64,000 bases of DNA from Anaerohalosphaeraceae bacterium (GCA_021108375.1 JAIORA010000015.1:23540-87539), one strand, 5' to 3'. Positions 10,240 through 19,345 are shown, counted from the first letter of the stretch. The notes: generated by a model from the letters alone, not told the origin. Program-made: numbers and translations.

Positions 10240-11195
10240 AACTGTTTTTCCTCAATACCCTTAAAACAATCGCCGAGACCTGAACCTCTGCCGTTAAGAA
10301 ATGATTTAAAATCCATAATTTTCCCGCCCTGAGGCTTAATCTGCAAAATTTTCAAAGCGCCGTCACCACATATTACATTAAGATTTTCATCAATCGACCC
10401 AACGCCGGCATCGCTGACGGTGCCGGGGACAACTTCGGCAGAGGCGATTATGACACGACAGGGTTCAGCGTTTTTTGAAGAAACAAAATCGCTCTGAGCT
10501 GCCGGCCAAGGCCAAAGCCCCCGAATTTTATTGTTAATTTGCTCAGCAGAAGCCCGCCAGCCTATTATACCATCAGCCTTTTTGAGTTTTGGGGCAAGCG
10601 TTACCAGCGAACTGTCCTGCTTGACATACTCGGTGCTTCCGGCAGCAATTTTGTCGATTGTTTCCAAAAGAAGCCCACCGGAAAGCTCGGCAAGCCGGTC
10701 GTGCAAACTCCCGGCCGTATCTTCAGGCAAAATATCCAACTCCGCACAAGCCAGTATCTCTCCCGCGTCCATTGTCTCAGCCAGCGTTATGATACTTACG
10801 CCGGTCTTCTTTTCGCCATTGATAATCGCCCAGTTAATCGGAGCGGCCCCGCGGTATTTCGGCAGGAGCGAGGCGTGAACGTTTATTGCGCCATTGGTGG
10901 AAATGGATATAAATTCCTGTGAAACTTTCTGCCCGAACGCAATTACAACAACCAGGTCCGGCGAAAGTGATTTTAAAAGCTCGATACCCTCAGGGCTGTT
11001 GGAATCCGCTATCTCGGTAAAATCGACATTGTTCTTCGCAGCCCACTGGGCAACATCGTTCGGACGTGATTTTCTCCCCCGCCCGGCAGGTTTAGCTGGA
11101 TGCGTAATAATATGAACAAGCTCGTGGCTGGATTCGGCGATTCGCTCGACAGATTCAATGCCAAATCGGCCGCAACCGCAATAAACAATTTTCAT
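10236..11195 (-). CDS. fmt: Methionyl-tRNA formyltransferase
   Basis: Formylates Met-tRNAfMet with 10-formyl-THF so that it can initiate translation. About 319 residues: N-terminal formyltransferase domain with INVHASLLPKYRGAAPI (catalytic Asn/His region) and ETMDAG, then the C-terminal OB-like tRNA-binding domain. The ATG at 11195 gives the usual MKIVYCG start; a TTG three codons earlier is possible, and neither has a strong ribosome-binding site. It sits in the order lptB, def, fmt, rsmB, the usual companion of def. Confidence 0.94.
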   Translation of the reverse strand: MKIVYCGCGRFGIESVERIAESSHELVHIITHPAKPAGRGRKSRPNDVAQWAAKNNVDFTEIADSNSPEGIELLKSLSPDLVVVIAFGQKVSQEFISISTNGAINVHASLLPKYRGAAPINWAIINGEKKTGVSIITLAETMDAGEILACAELDILPEDTAGSLHDRLAELSGGLLLETIDKIAAGSTEYVKQDSSLVTLAPKLKKADGIIGWRASAEQINNKIRGLWPWPAAQSDFVSSKNAEPCRVIIASAEVVPGTVSDAGVGSIDENLNVICGDGALKILQIKPQGGKIMDFKSFLNGRGSGLGDCFKGIEEKQL

Positions 11196-11254
11196 CGTTC
11201 TCAATCTTTTTAACAGCTCTAATAAAGTGGGTAGAATCTGTACAGTGGAAATTC

Positions 11255-11779
11255 TTAATCGTTTTGCTCAACGTGCTGTTGTCGAAGTTTTTTCAGCTTT
11301 TTCCTGGCAGAGATTCTTGCCACCGTCGAAAGCCTGTCAGCTACCAGCGTCCCTTCAAGATGGTCGTATTCGTGCTGAAAAATCCGAGCTTTGAGTCCTT
11401 CAGCCTCCTCGGCAAACTCCTTGCCATCAAGCCCCGTGGCTTTTATGGTGCATTTTTTACATCTGGTGATATTTCCGTAAATTCCCGGCAGAGACAAACA
11501 ACCCTCTTGGCCGACCTCGGTTGAGCCGGAAGGCGAAATCTCCGGATTTATATATACTTTCGCACTTTCCCTGCTGCCGTCCGGCGAAGCGACAAAAATC
11601 CTCAGCCCCACACCAGCCTGCGGGCCAGCAAGGCCGACACCTTTGGTATCGACCATTATTTCAATCATCTTCTCTGCCAGCAGAGCGATATTTTCGTCAA
11701 TCTTTTCGACCGGCTTTGCTTTTTCGCCCAATACCGGCGAAGGATAATGAGTGATTCGGCACTTTTTTACGTCCATCAT
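11255..11779 (-). CDS. def: Peptide deformylase
   Basis: Removes the N-formyl group from nascent proteins; Fe2+/Zn2+ enzyme of 174 residues. All three signature motifs are intact: GVGLAGPQAG, EGCLSLPG with the metal-binding cysteine, and QHEYDHLEG with the two metal-binding histidines and catalytic glutamate. The ATG overlaps the lptB stop by four bases; a second ATG follows at once. fmt comes next after a 59-base gap, pairing addition and removal of the formyl group. Confidence 0.95.
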   Translation of the reverse strand: MMDVKKCRITHYPSPVLGEKAKPVEKIDENIALLAEKMIEIMVDTKGVGLAGPQAGVGLRIFVASPDGSRESAKVYINPEISPSGSTEVGQEGCLSLPGIYGNITRCKKCTIKATGLDGKEFAEEAEGLKARIFQHEYDHLEGTLVADRLSTVARISARKKLKKLRQQHVEQND

Positions 11780-12546
11780 CCAATTACCTCTTTGCTATCA
11801 GCATCGTCAAACTCATCGCCTTTGAAAGTATGTCCCAGATAACTTTTCTTCACGCGTTCATCCCGGATTATCTCCGCCGGCATTCCCTCAGCAATTACTC
11901 TGCCGTGGTCCAAAATATAAGCCTTGTCCGCAACCTCCAGCGTCCTTTCGACGTTGTGGTCGGTAATAAGTATGCTGACTCCTGAGGAAACCAATCTGCG
12001 AATTTCGCCCTGAAGTTCTTCGACAGCGATAGGGTCAACCCCGCTAAACGGCTCATCGAGCAGTATCAGCGATGGATTAGTAACCATCGCGCGGGCAATT
12101 TCCAGTTTCCTGCGCTCGCCGCCGGAAAGGAACCGTGCCTGACTCTCGGCAACCTCATCAAGTGCGAACCTCTGGATAAGTTCCTCTGCTCTATGGCGGC
12201 GTTCTTCGGCGGTTATCGACATTGTCTCAAGTATCGCCAGAAGATTGTCGCGAACGCTGAGCCTCTGAAAAACGCTCGGCTCCTGCGAAAGATACCCCAT
12301 CCCAAGCCTGGCCCGTTTGTACATAGGCATTTTCGTAATGTCTGTACCCTCAAAAACTACCGAACCACTATTAGGCGCTATCATACCGACAGCCATCCGA
12401 AAGGTGGTGGTCTTGCCCGCACCGTTTCTGCCCAGAAGCCCTACGATACTCCTCTGGCCAACGGTTATCGAAACCTCGTTTACCACGGTTCTGCCTGAGT
12501 ATTTTTTTATCAGGCCGTGAGTTTCCAAAAGCGTCATATCTACCAA
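11776..12546 (-). CDS. lptB: LPS export ABC transporter ATPase LptB
   Basis: Cytoplasmic ATPase that drives LptFG extraction of LPS from the inner membrane, 256 residues. Walker A GRNGAGKTTT, signature LSGGERRKLE, Walker B LLDEPFSGVDP and switch ITDHNVE are present; GVDPIA and DHNV are typical of LptB. The start is TTG at 12546, because GGAGG (12554-12558) lies seven bases upstream; the in-frame ATG at 12537 would be 16 bases away. Its partners lptF and lptG are at 21350-24074; no lptA, lptC or lptD is seen in the window. Confidence 0.93.
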   Translation of the reverse strand: MVDMTLLETHGLIKKYSGRTVVNEVSITVGQRSIVGLLGRNGAGKTTTFRMAVGMIAPNSGSVVFEGTDITKMPMYKRARLGMGYLSQEPSVFQRLSVRDNLLAILETMSITAEERRHRAEELIQRFALDEVAESQARFLSGGERRKLEIARAMVTNPSLILLDEPFSGVDPIAVEELQGEIRRLVSSGVSILITDHNVERTLEVADKAYILDHGRVIAEGMPAEIIRDERVKKSYLGHTFKGDEFDDADSKEVIG

Positions 12547-12992
12547 AATACTGCCTCCAACATAAAAACGCCCGTATTATAACAGGTGATTGTTTTTTTG
12601 GGAAACTTTCTTTTTTGACGCAATAAACCCCTCGCTATTTCAAAAAGGGGATTGTTGTATTTCAAATCATAGCAACACTGTTTTAAGGGAACCTCTAAAA
12701 ATTCATTTTGGCGGACAAGCGAACCTTTTTGCTACCGGACTGCGTCAGACAAAAGCCGCTTTATCTACGGATAAAGCTGATTTGTTTTCCTTGCCGGATA
12801 ACAAAAATTTTCTACTTGTCGCTCAAAAGCAATTATTAGAGCTACCCTTAATGTTTACGGAAAGAGCCACAGGAAGGGTGGAAAATAGTTATTGACATTT
12901 CTGTCGAGAGTATCTAACATTCGGTAAGGTGATAAATGCAAAAAGGCTGCCTTCGTAATGGAGAAATTCATTCATCCACAGGGCGGCCTTTC
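12547..12992. other. Intergenic stretch with a miniature element and a hairpin
   Basis: 446 bases without a supported gene. The main content is the inverted-repeat element at 12684-12850. Close to the TPR gene stop, AAAGGCTGCC (about 12940) can pair with GGCGGCCTTT (about 12983) across a 32-base loop, a weak terminator candidate. A 101-codon plus-strand frame here crosses the element and is not credible. Confidence 0.6.
12684..12850. mobile_element. MITE-like element, 167 bp, imperfect 19-bp terminal inverted repeats
   Basis: Left end AAGGGAACCTCTAAAAATT (12685-12703) and right end read inward AAGGGTAGCTCTAATAATT (12831-12849) match at 16 of 19 bases. The element begins and ends with TA, consistent with a TA target duplication. 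It has no coding capacity. A 53-bp relative with the same two ends lies at 43729-43781, about 0.45 kb from an IS5-type transposase remnant, so both may be non-autonomous derivatives of such an IS. Confidence 0.65.
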
Positions 12993-14363
12993 TTATTTTC
13001 TCGACTGCCCGAAATGTGAAATGGTAGTGATTACGCCAATCGTTTTTTTAAAGGCGAGTTTCATTTGAATTTTTTTTCTGAACGCAAAAACAGAAAAATC
13101 GTTTTTCACAAAACTCACAGCATTTATCGCTATTTCCGGTTTTTGCATATCCGCATAAATCATCGCGACTTTCTTAGCAATCTCCGCATCGCCGGGACAC
13201 AGTTCCATCGCATATTCGAGAAATTGTTGCGCATCATTTTTTTCTCCGTGAAGGGTGAGAACCTTTGCCATAAAAATATAATTTATCGCATCGGTCGAGC
13301 CTAACTCAGAAGCCTTTAAAAAACTGTGCATTGCATACTCGAATTCGCCAAGCCCAAACATCATAATTCCGATAGCGGTAGCAATCTCTGCTTCCGGCAG
13401 TTCCTGCTGCAATTCTTTCGTAAGTAAATCGAACGCCTTTTCATTTTCACCAGCTTCGATAGCTATCTGAGCGAGCCGAAATTTTGGGCCTGGAAGTTCG
13501 TCATCAAGCCCTAAAGCCCTTTCAAATAGCTGCTGTGCTTTATCTGTGTTTTGCCGAGACAACTCTATTTCGCCCATATAATGCAGAGCCGGGGCAAAAT
13601 CCGGATATGTCTCGATAATTCTTCTGAATTTCTCTGTTGCCGATTCGATGTTTCCGCAATGCAAAAGAAAAATCCCGAAATCGAAAATCACATCTACATC
13701 GCCGGGATTGATACGAAGCTCTTCGATAAAATGAGAAAACGCTTTATCGTTATCAGTAATTGCCCAGTAACCTTGCGCGATTCGATAATGTATCTGCGGA
13801 TGACTCGGCTCCAGCGAAGCGGTTTTTTCCCAGCACCATATCGCCTTTTCGTAAAGGCCCTGAATAAAGAACGAATTGCCGATATTATAAAAACACAGTG
13901 GACAATTTTCATTGAGCTGTTGAGCCTGATAAAACATCTGCTCAGCCATTTCGTAATTGTCCATCTCGGTATAGGTAATAATCCGGTTGCAGTATGCTGG
14001 CTCGAAATCAGGCCGTATATTTTCGATTTGCTCAAAGGTGCTTACCGCCAAATCGTAACAGCCGATGCGTGTGTAATCTATCGCAAGACAGTTGAGAATC
14101 TCGACATCTTCGCTGCTGTTTTCCAGTGCCGCCTGATATTCTTCAATCGCCTGCTCAAAACAATTCATAACATCGAGCGTCAGTGCTTTGTTGAAACGCC
14201 ATCGGCTATTGGTCGGGTCTATCTCGATAGCCTGGTCAATCAGCTCCAAAGCCTCAGAAGTTTGCCCTTCTTCATAAAGGTCAAATGCCTTAGCAGCTTT
14301 TTTCTCAGCCGCGTCCCACGACCCTGCCTCGAAGTCATTCTCAAAATCGCTTTCAAAATGCAT
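12993..14363 (-). CDS. Tetratricopeptide-repeat protein
   Basis: 456 residues made mostly of TPR units of about 34 residues, recognisable from repeated patterns such as AIEEYQAALENS, AVSTFEQIENIRPDF, AIWCWEKTASLEPSHP and AQQLFERALGLDDE. No signal peptide or membrane helix, so it is probably a cytoplasmic scaffold or adaptor. The N-terminus is acidic, the C-terminus basic. It is a single minus-strand gene upstream of lptB, separated by the miniature element. No specific partner can be inferred. Confidence 0.85.
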   Translation of the reverse strand: MHFESDFENDFEAGSWDAAEKKAAKAFDLYEEGQTSEALELIDQAIEIDPTNSRWRFNKALTLDVMNCFEQAIEEYQAALENSSEDVEILNCLAIDYTRIGCYDLAVSTFEQIENIRPDFEPAYCNRIITYTEMDNYEMAEQMFYQAQQLNENCPLCFYNIGNSFFIQGLYEKAIWCWEKTASLEPSHPQIHYRIAQGYWAITDNDKAFSHFIEELRINPGDVDVIFDFGIFLLHCGNIESATEKFRRIIETYPDFAPALHYMGEIELSRQNTDKAQQLFERALGLDDELPGPKFRLAQIAIEAGENEKAFDLLTKELQQELPEAEIATAIGIMMFGLGEFEYAMHSFLKASELGSTDAINYIFMAKVLTLHGEKNDAQQFLEYAMELCPGDAEIAKKVAMIYADMQKPEIAINAVSFVKNDFSVFAFRKKIQMKLAFKKTIGVITTISHFGQSRK

Positions 14364-14657
14364 AATATCATCCGTAATTTAAACATAACATCCGCTATAT
14401 TGCCCTGCTATGAAAACAATCGGCAGAAGAAAAGGGCGAGTTGCCGACTTTTTTGCCCCTTTTAAAAAAAAGCATCCGCCAAAGAATTATTATGGAAATT
14501 TTGCGTCTAAGCCTTTATAATGCAATTGGTTATATTTGCATTTGAGAACGCAGCTAAAAGCCAGCAGGCTAAAAATGCGTGTTTTTCTGGAAAAATTCGC
14601 TTTTAAGCCCTATAATAATCACCTAATTCATTATCCAAAGAATAGGAGTAACTAATT
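14364..14657. promoter_or_regulatory. Divergent promoter region of the TPR gene and ribH
   Basis: 294 bases between divergent genes. A perfect TATAAT at 14611-14616 lies 41 bases before the ribH ATG, but no convincing -35 is seen. AGGAG at 14644-14648 is the ribH ribosome-binding site. No FMN-riboswitch core was found. Confidence 0.45.
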
Positions 14658-15122
14658 ATGATAAAAGAAATTAAAGGCAATTTAGCTGCCGGCAAGGCCA
14701 ATTACGCCATCGTTGTCAGCAGGTTCAACGAGTTCATAACCTCCAAACTGCTTGGCGGAGCGATTGACACTCTCCAGAGACACGGCGCTTCGGATGAGCA
14801 GATAACCGTAGTATGGGTGCCCGGCTCGGTCGAGATAGCCACTGCCGCCAGAAAACTGGCAAAAAGCGGCAATTGCAATTCCATAATTTGTCTCGGCGCT
14901 GTCATCAGAGGCCAAACCAGCCATTACGATTATGTCTGCCAGCAGGTTACTCGCGGCATCAGCCAGATAAATTACGATACCGGCGTGCCGACGATATTCG
15001 GAGTCTTAACCTGCGAAACAATCGAGCAGGCCATCGAGCGGGCAGGAACAAAGAGCGGCAATGCCGGCTCAAGCGCCGCGACAAGCGCAATGGAAATGGT
15101 GGATTTGCTCTCCCAAATATAG
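14658..15122 (+). CDS. ribH: 6,7-dimethyl-8-ribityllumazine synthase
   Basis: Condenses 5-amino-6-ribitylaminouracil with dihydroxybutanone phosphate, the penultimate step of riboflavin synthesis; usually forms icosahedral capsids. 154 residues, normal length. Motifs: VVSRFNEF at the N-terminus (ring-stacking Phe), [14 protein letters not shown] (phosphate loop and catalytic His) and PTIFGVLT. No other rib gene is nearby. It opens a plus-strand run ribH, nusB, parA, rsmE, glycosyltransferase; the ribH-nusB pairing is widespread. Confidence 0.96.
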   Translation: MIKEIKGNLAAGKANYAIVVSRFNEFITSKLLGGAIDTLQRHGASDEQITVVWVPGSVEIATAARKLAKSGNCNSIICLGAVIRGQTSHYDYVCQQVTRGISQINYDTGVPTIFGVLTCETIEQAIERAGTKSGNAGSSAATSAMEMVDLLSQI

Positions 15123-15181
15123 TGCGATTGTTCACAGCGTTTTAAACTTAAAATTTACCTTCACCACAGACTGCCAAAGAT

Positions 15182-15619
15182 ATGGACAAACGAACCATAG
15201 CAAGAGAGCTTGCGATGCAGGCAATTTGCCAGCTCGACGTACAGGGCGGTGATGTGCTGGGCATTATTGAAAGGTTTTTCGCTGAAAACAGCGACGATGG
15301 ACTGGTGCTTTCGCTGGCATCGGACTGGACAAAGGGCACTTGGCGAAATTTAGCATCCTGCGACCAGCTCATATCGCAGGCAGCGATACGCTGGGAACTT
15401 TCACGGCTTAGCCTAGTGGACAAAAGCATATTAAGGCTGGCAGCTTACCAACTAAAATTCTGTTCGGAAATACCGCCGAAAGTTGTTATTAATGAAGCGA
15501 TAGAAATCGCAAAAAAATTCAGCGGCATATCCTCGGCTGGCTTTGTAAACGGTGTCCTCGATGCAATAAGTAAAGGACTGAAAAACGTAAAAAACGATGA
15601 CAAGGACGAAAATGCGTAA
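15182..15619 (+). CDS. nusB: Transcription antitermination factor NusB
   Basis: RNA-binding all-helical protein that, with S10/NusE, binds boxA and supports rRNA transcription. 145 residues. N-terminal RTIARELAMQAICQLD and C-terminal VINEAIEIAKKFSG, SAGFVNGVLDAI are the family hallmarks. It follows ribH by 59 bases and overlaps the likely parA start by eight bases. Confidence 0.94.
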   Translation: MDKRTIARELAMQAICQLDVQGGDVLGIIERFFAENSDDGLVLSLASDWTKGTWRNLASCDQLISQAAIRWELSRLSLVDKSILRLAAYQLKFCSEIPPKVVINEAIEIAKKFSGISSAGFVNGVLDAISKGLKNVKNDDKDENA

Positions 15620-16436
15620 AATCGCAATGCTCAACCAGAAAGGCGGGGTCGGCAAAACAACTTCAGTGGTAAATATCGCCGCGGCGTTGGCGATGGACCA
15701 GGCAAGAGTCGTCGTTGCGGATTTTGACCCGCAGGCACATCTGACAATCCACCTCGGAGTAGAACCCGACAACGTCGAGATGGGGACTTATAAAGTATTG
15801 ACGGATTCGGTCGATTTTACTCAAGCGGTAACAATGGCAAGGCCGAACCTCTGGTTGCTGGGCGCTAACATAAACCTCGTCGGCGCAGAAAGCGAACTGG
15901 TAAGTGTCGTTGGCAGGGAAACAATTTTCCGTGAAGCGGTAGTCGCCGCTGAAGATAAATTTGATTATATGATGATCGACTGCCCCCCATCACTTGGGCT
16001 TTTAACACTCAACGCCCTCGCCGCCGTCGATGAAGTTATCATACCTCTTCAGCCGCACTTTTTAGCGCTTCAGGGGCTTGGCAAGCTTCTGCAAACTATC
16101 TCACTCGTCAGCAAAAGGATAAACCCTTCGCTGCGGGTAAGCGGAATACTCTTTTGTATGTTCGACAGCAGGACATCACTTTCGGAGGAGGTTAAAAACG
16201 ACATCCAAAACTTTCTGGATAACGCTCGCGACACCGATTGTCCCTGGAAAGATGCCCGAATTATACCAACGGCGGTACGAAGGAATATCAAGCTCGCCGA
16301 GAGTCCAAGCTACGGCAAAACCATATTCGAGTACGAACCGAACTGTCACGGCTCCGAAGATTACCGCCAGATTGCCCGTTTTTTACGTAATGGCCAGACA
16401 GAGGAAATCAGCGAACAAACAGCAGCGGATTTATGA
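15612..16436 (+). CDS. ParA-family ATPase
   Basis: Deviant Walker P-loop ATPase of the ParA/Soj/MinD group, about 274 residues. NQKGGVGKTT at 8-17 holds the signature lysine, DFDPQAH is the switch I region, and DCPPSLGLLT is Walker B. ParA-type dimers bind DNA nonspecifically and position cargo. The ATG at 15612 has AAGGA five bases upstream; an ATG at 15597 lacks a site. No ParB or parS-like neighbour was seen, so chromosome, plasmid-relic or protein-positioning roles remain open. It is embedded in a housekeeping operon between nusB and rsmE. Confidence 0.9.
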   Translation: MRKIAMLNQKGGVGKTTSVVNIAAALAMDQARVVVADFDPQAHLTIHLGVEPDNVEMGTYKVLTDSVDFTQAVTMARPNLWLLGANINLVGAESELVSVVGRETIFREAVVAAEDKFDYMMIDCPPSLGLLTLNALAAVDEVIIPLQPHFLALQGLGKLLQTISLVSKRINPSLRVSGILFCMFDSRTSLSEEVKNDIQNFLDNARDTDCPWKDARIIPTAVRRNIKLAESPSYGKTIFEYEPNCHGSEDYRQIARFLRNGQTEEISEQTAADL

Positions 16437-17158
16437 GATTTTACTGCGAATTTATAAACGATGGCTCCATCGAAATCACAGGCAGCGACCTGCATCATAT
16501 GACCAATGTTATGCGAGTAGGCTCTGGTGATAACGTGGAACTTTTCGATGGCAAAGGAACTATTGCCCAGGCTAAAATAGTTTCGATTGATAAAAAAATC
16601 GCAACTCTGCGAATTCTGCAAACACAAAAACAACCGCCCCGGCAAACCAGCCGAATAACCATCTTTGCCAGCGTAGCCAAAAACGACCGTTTCGAATGGC
16701 TCGTAGCAAAATGCACCGAGTTGGGGGTTGATGCGATAGTACCGACAATTTTCACAAGAACAGTTAAACAACCCAAAGGCAAAAACACTGTCGAGCGTTA
16801 CAGAAAAATTGCGCTCGCCTCTGCCGGACAGTGCCAAAGGCCGCACCTGCCGCAAATTGAAAACTCTGAAAACTTTCCCGATTCTCTTCTGAAAATTCAC
16901 GAACAAGCCCCCAATACAAAAATCATATTCGGCTCATTAACCGCTGGAACAGAACCAATAGCCAGTCTGCAATTCGGCGATAACAATATCGCTGCATTCA
17001 TCGGCCCAGAGGGCGGGTTCACCAACGAAGAAGAACACCTGCTAATCGAAAATCAGGCAACGCCTATTCGACTGACAGAAACCATCTTGAGAATAGAGAC
17101 CGCGGCGATTGCAATCGCATCATTTTTGACAATTAAAAGAGACGCAAAAAATGAATAA
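16433..17158 (+). CDS. rsmE: 16S rRNA (uracil-1498-N3)-methyltransferase RsmE
   Basis: SPOUT-family methyltransferase that makes m3U1498 in 16S rRNA, 241 residues. N-terminal PUA-like RNA-binding part (HHMTNVMRVGSGD), then the trefoil-knot SAM site with FIGPEGGFTNEE and RILRIETAAIA. The ATG overlaps the parA stop (ATGA), and the 3' end overlaps the next gene by eight bases, so the run is tightly coupled. Confidence 0.93.
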   Translation: MRFYCEFINDGSIEITGSDLHHMTNVMRVGSGDNVELFDGKGTIAQAKIVSIDKKIATLRILQTQKQPPRQTSRITIFASVAKNDRFEWLVAKCTELGVDAIVPTIFTRTVKQPKGKNTVERYRKIALASAGQCQRPHLPQIENSENFPDSLLKIHEQAPNTKIIFGSLTAGTEPIASLQFGDNNIAAFIGPEGGFTNEEEHLLIENQATPIRLTETILRIETAAIAIASFLTIKRDAKNE

Positions 17159-18779
17159 CAACATACTCAATAATAATTTCGCAAATCCCAGGCTGGCAAT
17201 TACCGCTGTGTTACTGCTTGCCAGCCTGTTAGGTTTTTGGACTCTAACCGAAACACCGCTAAACAATCACGAGTGCCTCGTCTCGGTCTCTGCCAGAGAA
17301 ATGCTTGAAAGCAATGACTGGATACTGCCAACCTTTAACGGCGAGCCACGACTGCAAAAAACTCCCCTGATGTACTGGCTGGTCGCTGTGACTGCTGCGA
17401 TTACCGGACAGGTGAATGAATTCAGCGCACGAACTCCGAGCGTATTATTGGCAATACTATCGGTTGTCGCTATTTTATATTTCGTCAGGCAGTGGCTCGA
17501 TTTAAGAATCGCCTGCCTGTCTGCCGCGGTATGGGCTTCAACGCTCGGATATATGAAATACGCCCAGTGTACCCGGCCGGAAATGGCAATGTGTTCATTT
17601 ATAACGATAGCGATGCTGAGTTTTTATTCAGCGACAAACACACAAGGCAAAAAACGTTCCGTAATCTGCATACTTGTTTTCTGGCTCAGCTTTTCGCTGG
17701 CAATGCTGGCTAAAGGACCGGCTCCGCTTGTGCTGATTTTCCCGCCGCTGTTTTGTTACTTCCTGTTTATGCGGAAATGGAAACACTACAAAAAAACAAT
17801 GCCAATAATTGGGACGATTATTTTTCTGGCCATATTTTTGCCCTGGCCGATTATGGTTCTTTCAAGAATCTCCGAAGGCGGAGCGTTTTGGAAAAGAGAA
17901 TTCATTGACCGCTTTTTCGGCGAATACGCTGCCGGACACAAGCCGATATGGTATTACGCTGGAGTAATTTTCTCGTTTTCAATTCCATTTTCAGCACTCG
18001 TGCCGTATGCACTCATTAGCCCGTTCTATAAAATCTGGGACAGGAAAAGACCGATTATGTGGTATCTTTGGCTGTGGGTGGTAGTACAAATTTTGGTTAT
18101 GACAATTTCCGGCGGCAAACGCCAGCATTACATCCTGTCGGCATTTCCTGCATTTTCAATCCTCGCCGGCATAATGCTCAACGATATGATTTTCGAACTC
18201 AAGGCCTTTAAAGCAAGGGAAGTTAAAACATTTTTCATTGCCCATATCATCGCTATAATCGCAAACTCAGCGGCACTTGTTTATTGGGCTGTTATGATAA
18301 AGCACGATTTTGTAACACCATCGATACATATCTCACTTATGGCAATTACAATTATCACGCTTGTCGCATATCTATTTTCGGCAGGCAAAAAATACATAGC
18401 GATTACAACTTTATTCACTGGCTACTGCGCAATCATAATGGTCGTACAAATTTATTTCATCGCACCACTAAGTTATAACAATCACTCAAGAGAATTTTCA
18501 AAAGAGATTGGCCATACTGTTCCGGCCTCTGACAAACTGGTCGCTTTTAACGATGTGTCAGCCCGTACAATCCAGTACGCAGGCAGAAGTATCCCCGAAA
18601 TTTTCGACATTGAGCAAATCTACGAAAGATATGAAAATGGTGAATGGATAATCGCTACCGGCGGCAGTTACGATGACTTAATTAGGGACGGCCGATTCAA
18701 CGTTGTCTTTGAACACGAAAAAGCCGAAAGAAAAGGCCTGGAAGATGTTGCTGGCGCACTTCTACACAAACAAAATTAA
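17151..18779 (+). CDS. ArnT/PMT-like polyprenyl-phosphate glycosyltransferase
   Basis: 542-residue inner-membrane transferase with about 11-12 hydrophobic segments. Near the N-terminus, NNHECLVSVSAREML and DWILPTFNGEPRLQKTP match the ArnT first periplasmic loop, where an acidic residue is catalytic. GGKRQHYILSAFPAF lies mid-protein, and a soluble C-terminal tail follows. ArnT-type enzymes transfer an amino sugar from undecaprenyl phosphate to lipid A. It overlaps rsmE by eight bases and is convergent with an operon encoding a GT2 carrier-loading enzyme and a YdjC deacetylase, which together suggest an amino-sugar decoration pathway. Paralogue of the gene at 1-960. Confidence 0.88.
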   Translation: MNNNILNNNFANPRLAITAVLLLASLLGFWTLTETPLNNHECLVSVSAREMLESNDWILPTFNGEPRLQKTPLMYWLVAVTAAITGQVNEFSARTPSVLLAILSVVAILYFVRQWLDLRIACLSAAVWASTLGYMKYAQCTRPEMAMCSFITIAMLSFYSATNTQGKKRSVICILVFWLSFSLAMLAKGPAPLVLIFPPLFCYFLFMRKWKHYKKTMPIIGTIIFLAIFLPWPIMVLSRISEGGAFWKREFIDRFFGEYAAGHKPIWYYAGVIFSFSIPFSALVPYALISPFYKIWDRKRPIMWYLWLWVVVQILVMTISGGKRQHYILSAFPAFSILAGIMLNDMIFELKAFKAREVKTFFIAHIIAIIANSAALVYWAVMIKHDFVTPSIHISLMAITIITLVAYLFSAGKKYIAITTLFTGYCAIIMVVQIYFIAPLSYNNHSREFSKEIGHTVPASDKLVAFNDVSARTIQYAGRSIPEIFDIEQIYERYENGEWIIATGGSYDDLIRDGRFNVVFEHEKAERKGLEDVAGALLHKQN

Positions 18780-18793
18780 AAACGACTAAAGGC

Positions 18794-19345
18794 CTACTTC
18801 GCCAGAGCATTGAGAAATGCTATTTCATCATCGCTGAGAGACTGCCCCTTTATTTGCTTAGCCTTTTTCAACACATTCTCAATTTCATAGTTGCCACTGC
18901 TGAGCATCCAGGCACCGACGAGCATCGCAACTCTTTTTTCACCGCTGCTGCCGTGAACGAGAACCGGCAGGTTGTCAGAATCCGACATTATTTGAATAAA
19001 TTTTGCGATGGTGGTTTTATCCGGAAAACCCGGGGTTGAGCCATATCTTCCTATTGGCAGCTCAATATAATTAGCACCATTTTCACGCATCCACATAATC
19101 TCTTCGTTGTGCCAGTTATGGTCCCGATGTTCATCTGAGCTGCGGATATTTACAAACGCGGCAATATGATACTTATACAGAAGCCTGGTATAATCCATCC
19201 CTCTCGGCTGGCCAGCCGAATAGAGCGTATTGGCTTTTATGGTGTGAAAATTGTCAATACGAAAATGCCTCAGCGTCGCTATGACAACCAAAACTATCAG
19301 CACAACAGTAATCAAAGCGGCAAGATTTTTCTTTATATCTTTCAC
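18794..19345 (-). CDS. Membrane-anchored dual-specificity phosphatase-like protein lacking the catalytic cysteine
   Basis: 183 residues: an N-terminal membrane helix (about 8-25) and a DSP-PTPase fold resembling the TpbA-like group (LYSAGQP, FVNIRSSDE, IELPIG). The active-site loop should be HCx5R, but here it reads HGSSGEKR (His131, Gly132, Arg138). The fold and the arginine remain while the nucleophilic cysteine is gone, so it is probably a pseudophosphatase or a binding protein. Its ATG overlaps the GT2 stop by four bases. Predicted to face the periplasm. The role is unknown. Confidence 0.82.
   Translation of the reverse strand: MKDIKKNLAALITVVLIVLVVIATLRHFRIDNFHTIKANTLYSAGQPRGMDYTRLLYKYHIAAFVNIRSSDEHRDHNWHNEEIMWMRENGANYIELPIGRYGSTPGFPDKTTIAKFIQIMSDSDNLPVLVHGSSGEKRVAMLVGAWMLSSGNYEIENVLKKAKQIKGQSLSDDEIAFLNALAK

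Noticed and set aside
12590..12895. 101-codon plus-strand frame
   Set aside because: Runs across the miniature inverted-repeat element, with no ribosome-binding site and no recognisable protein features.
13551..14465. 304-codon plus-strand frame
   Set aside because: Antisense to a clear TPR gene; the translation shows no fold features and extends past the TPR gene only because of base bias.
14364..14657. FMN riboswitch before ribH
   Set aside because: None of the conserved RFN core segments can be found in the leader.
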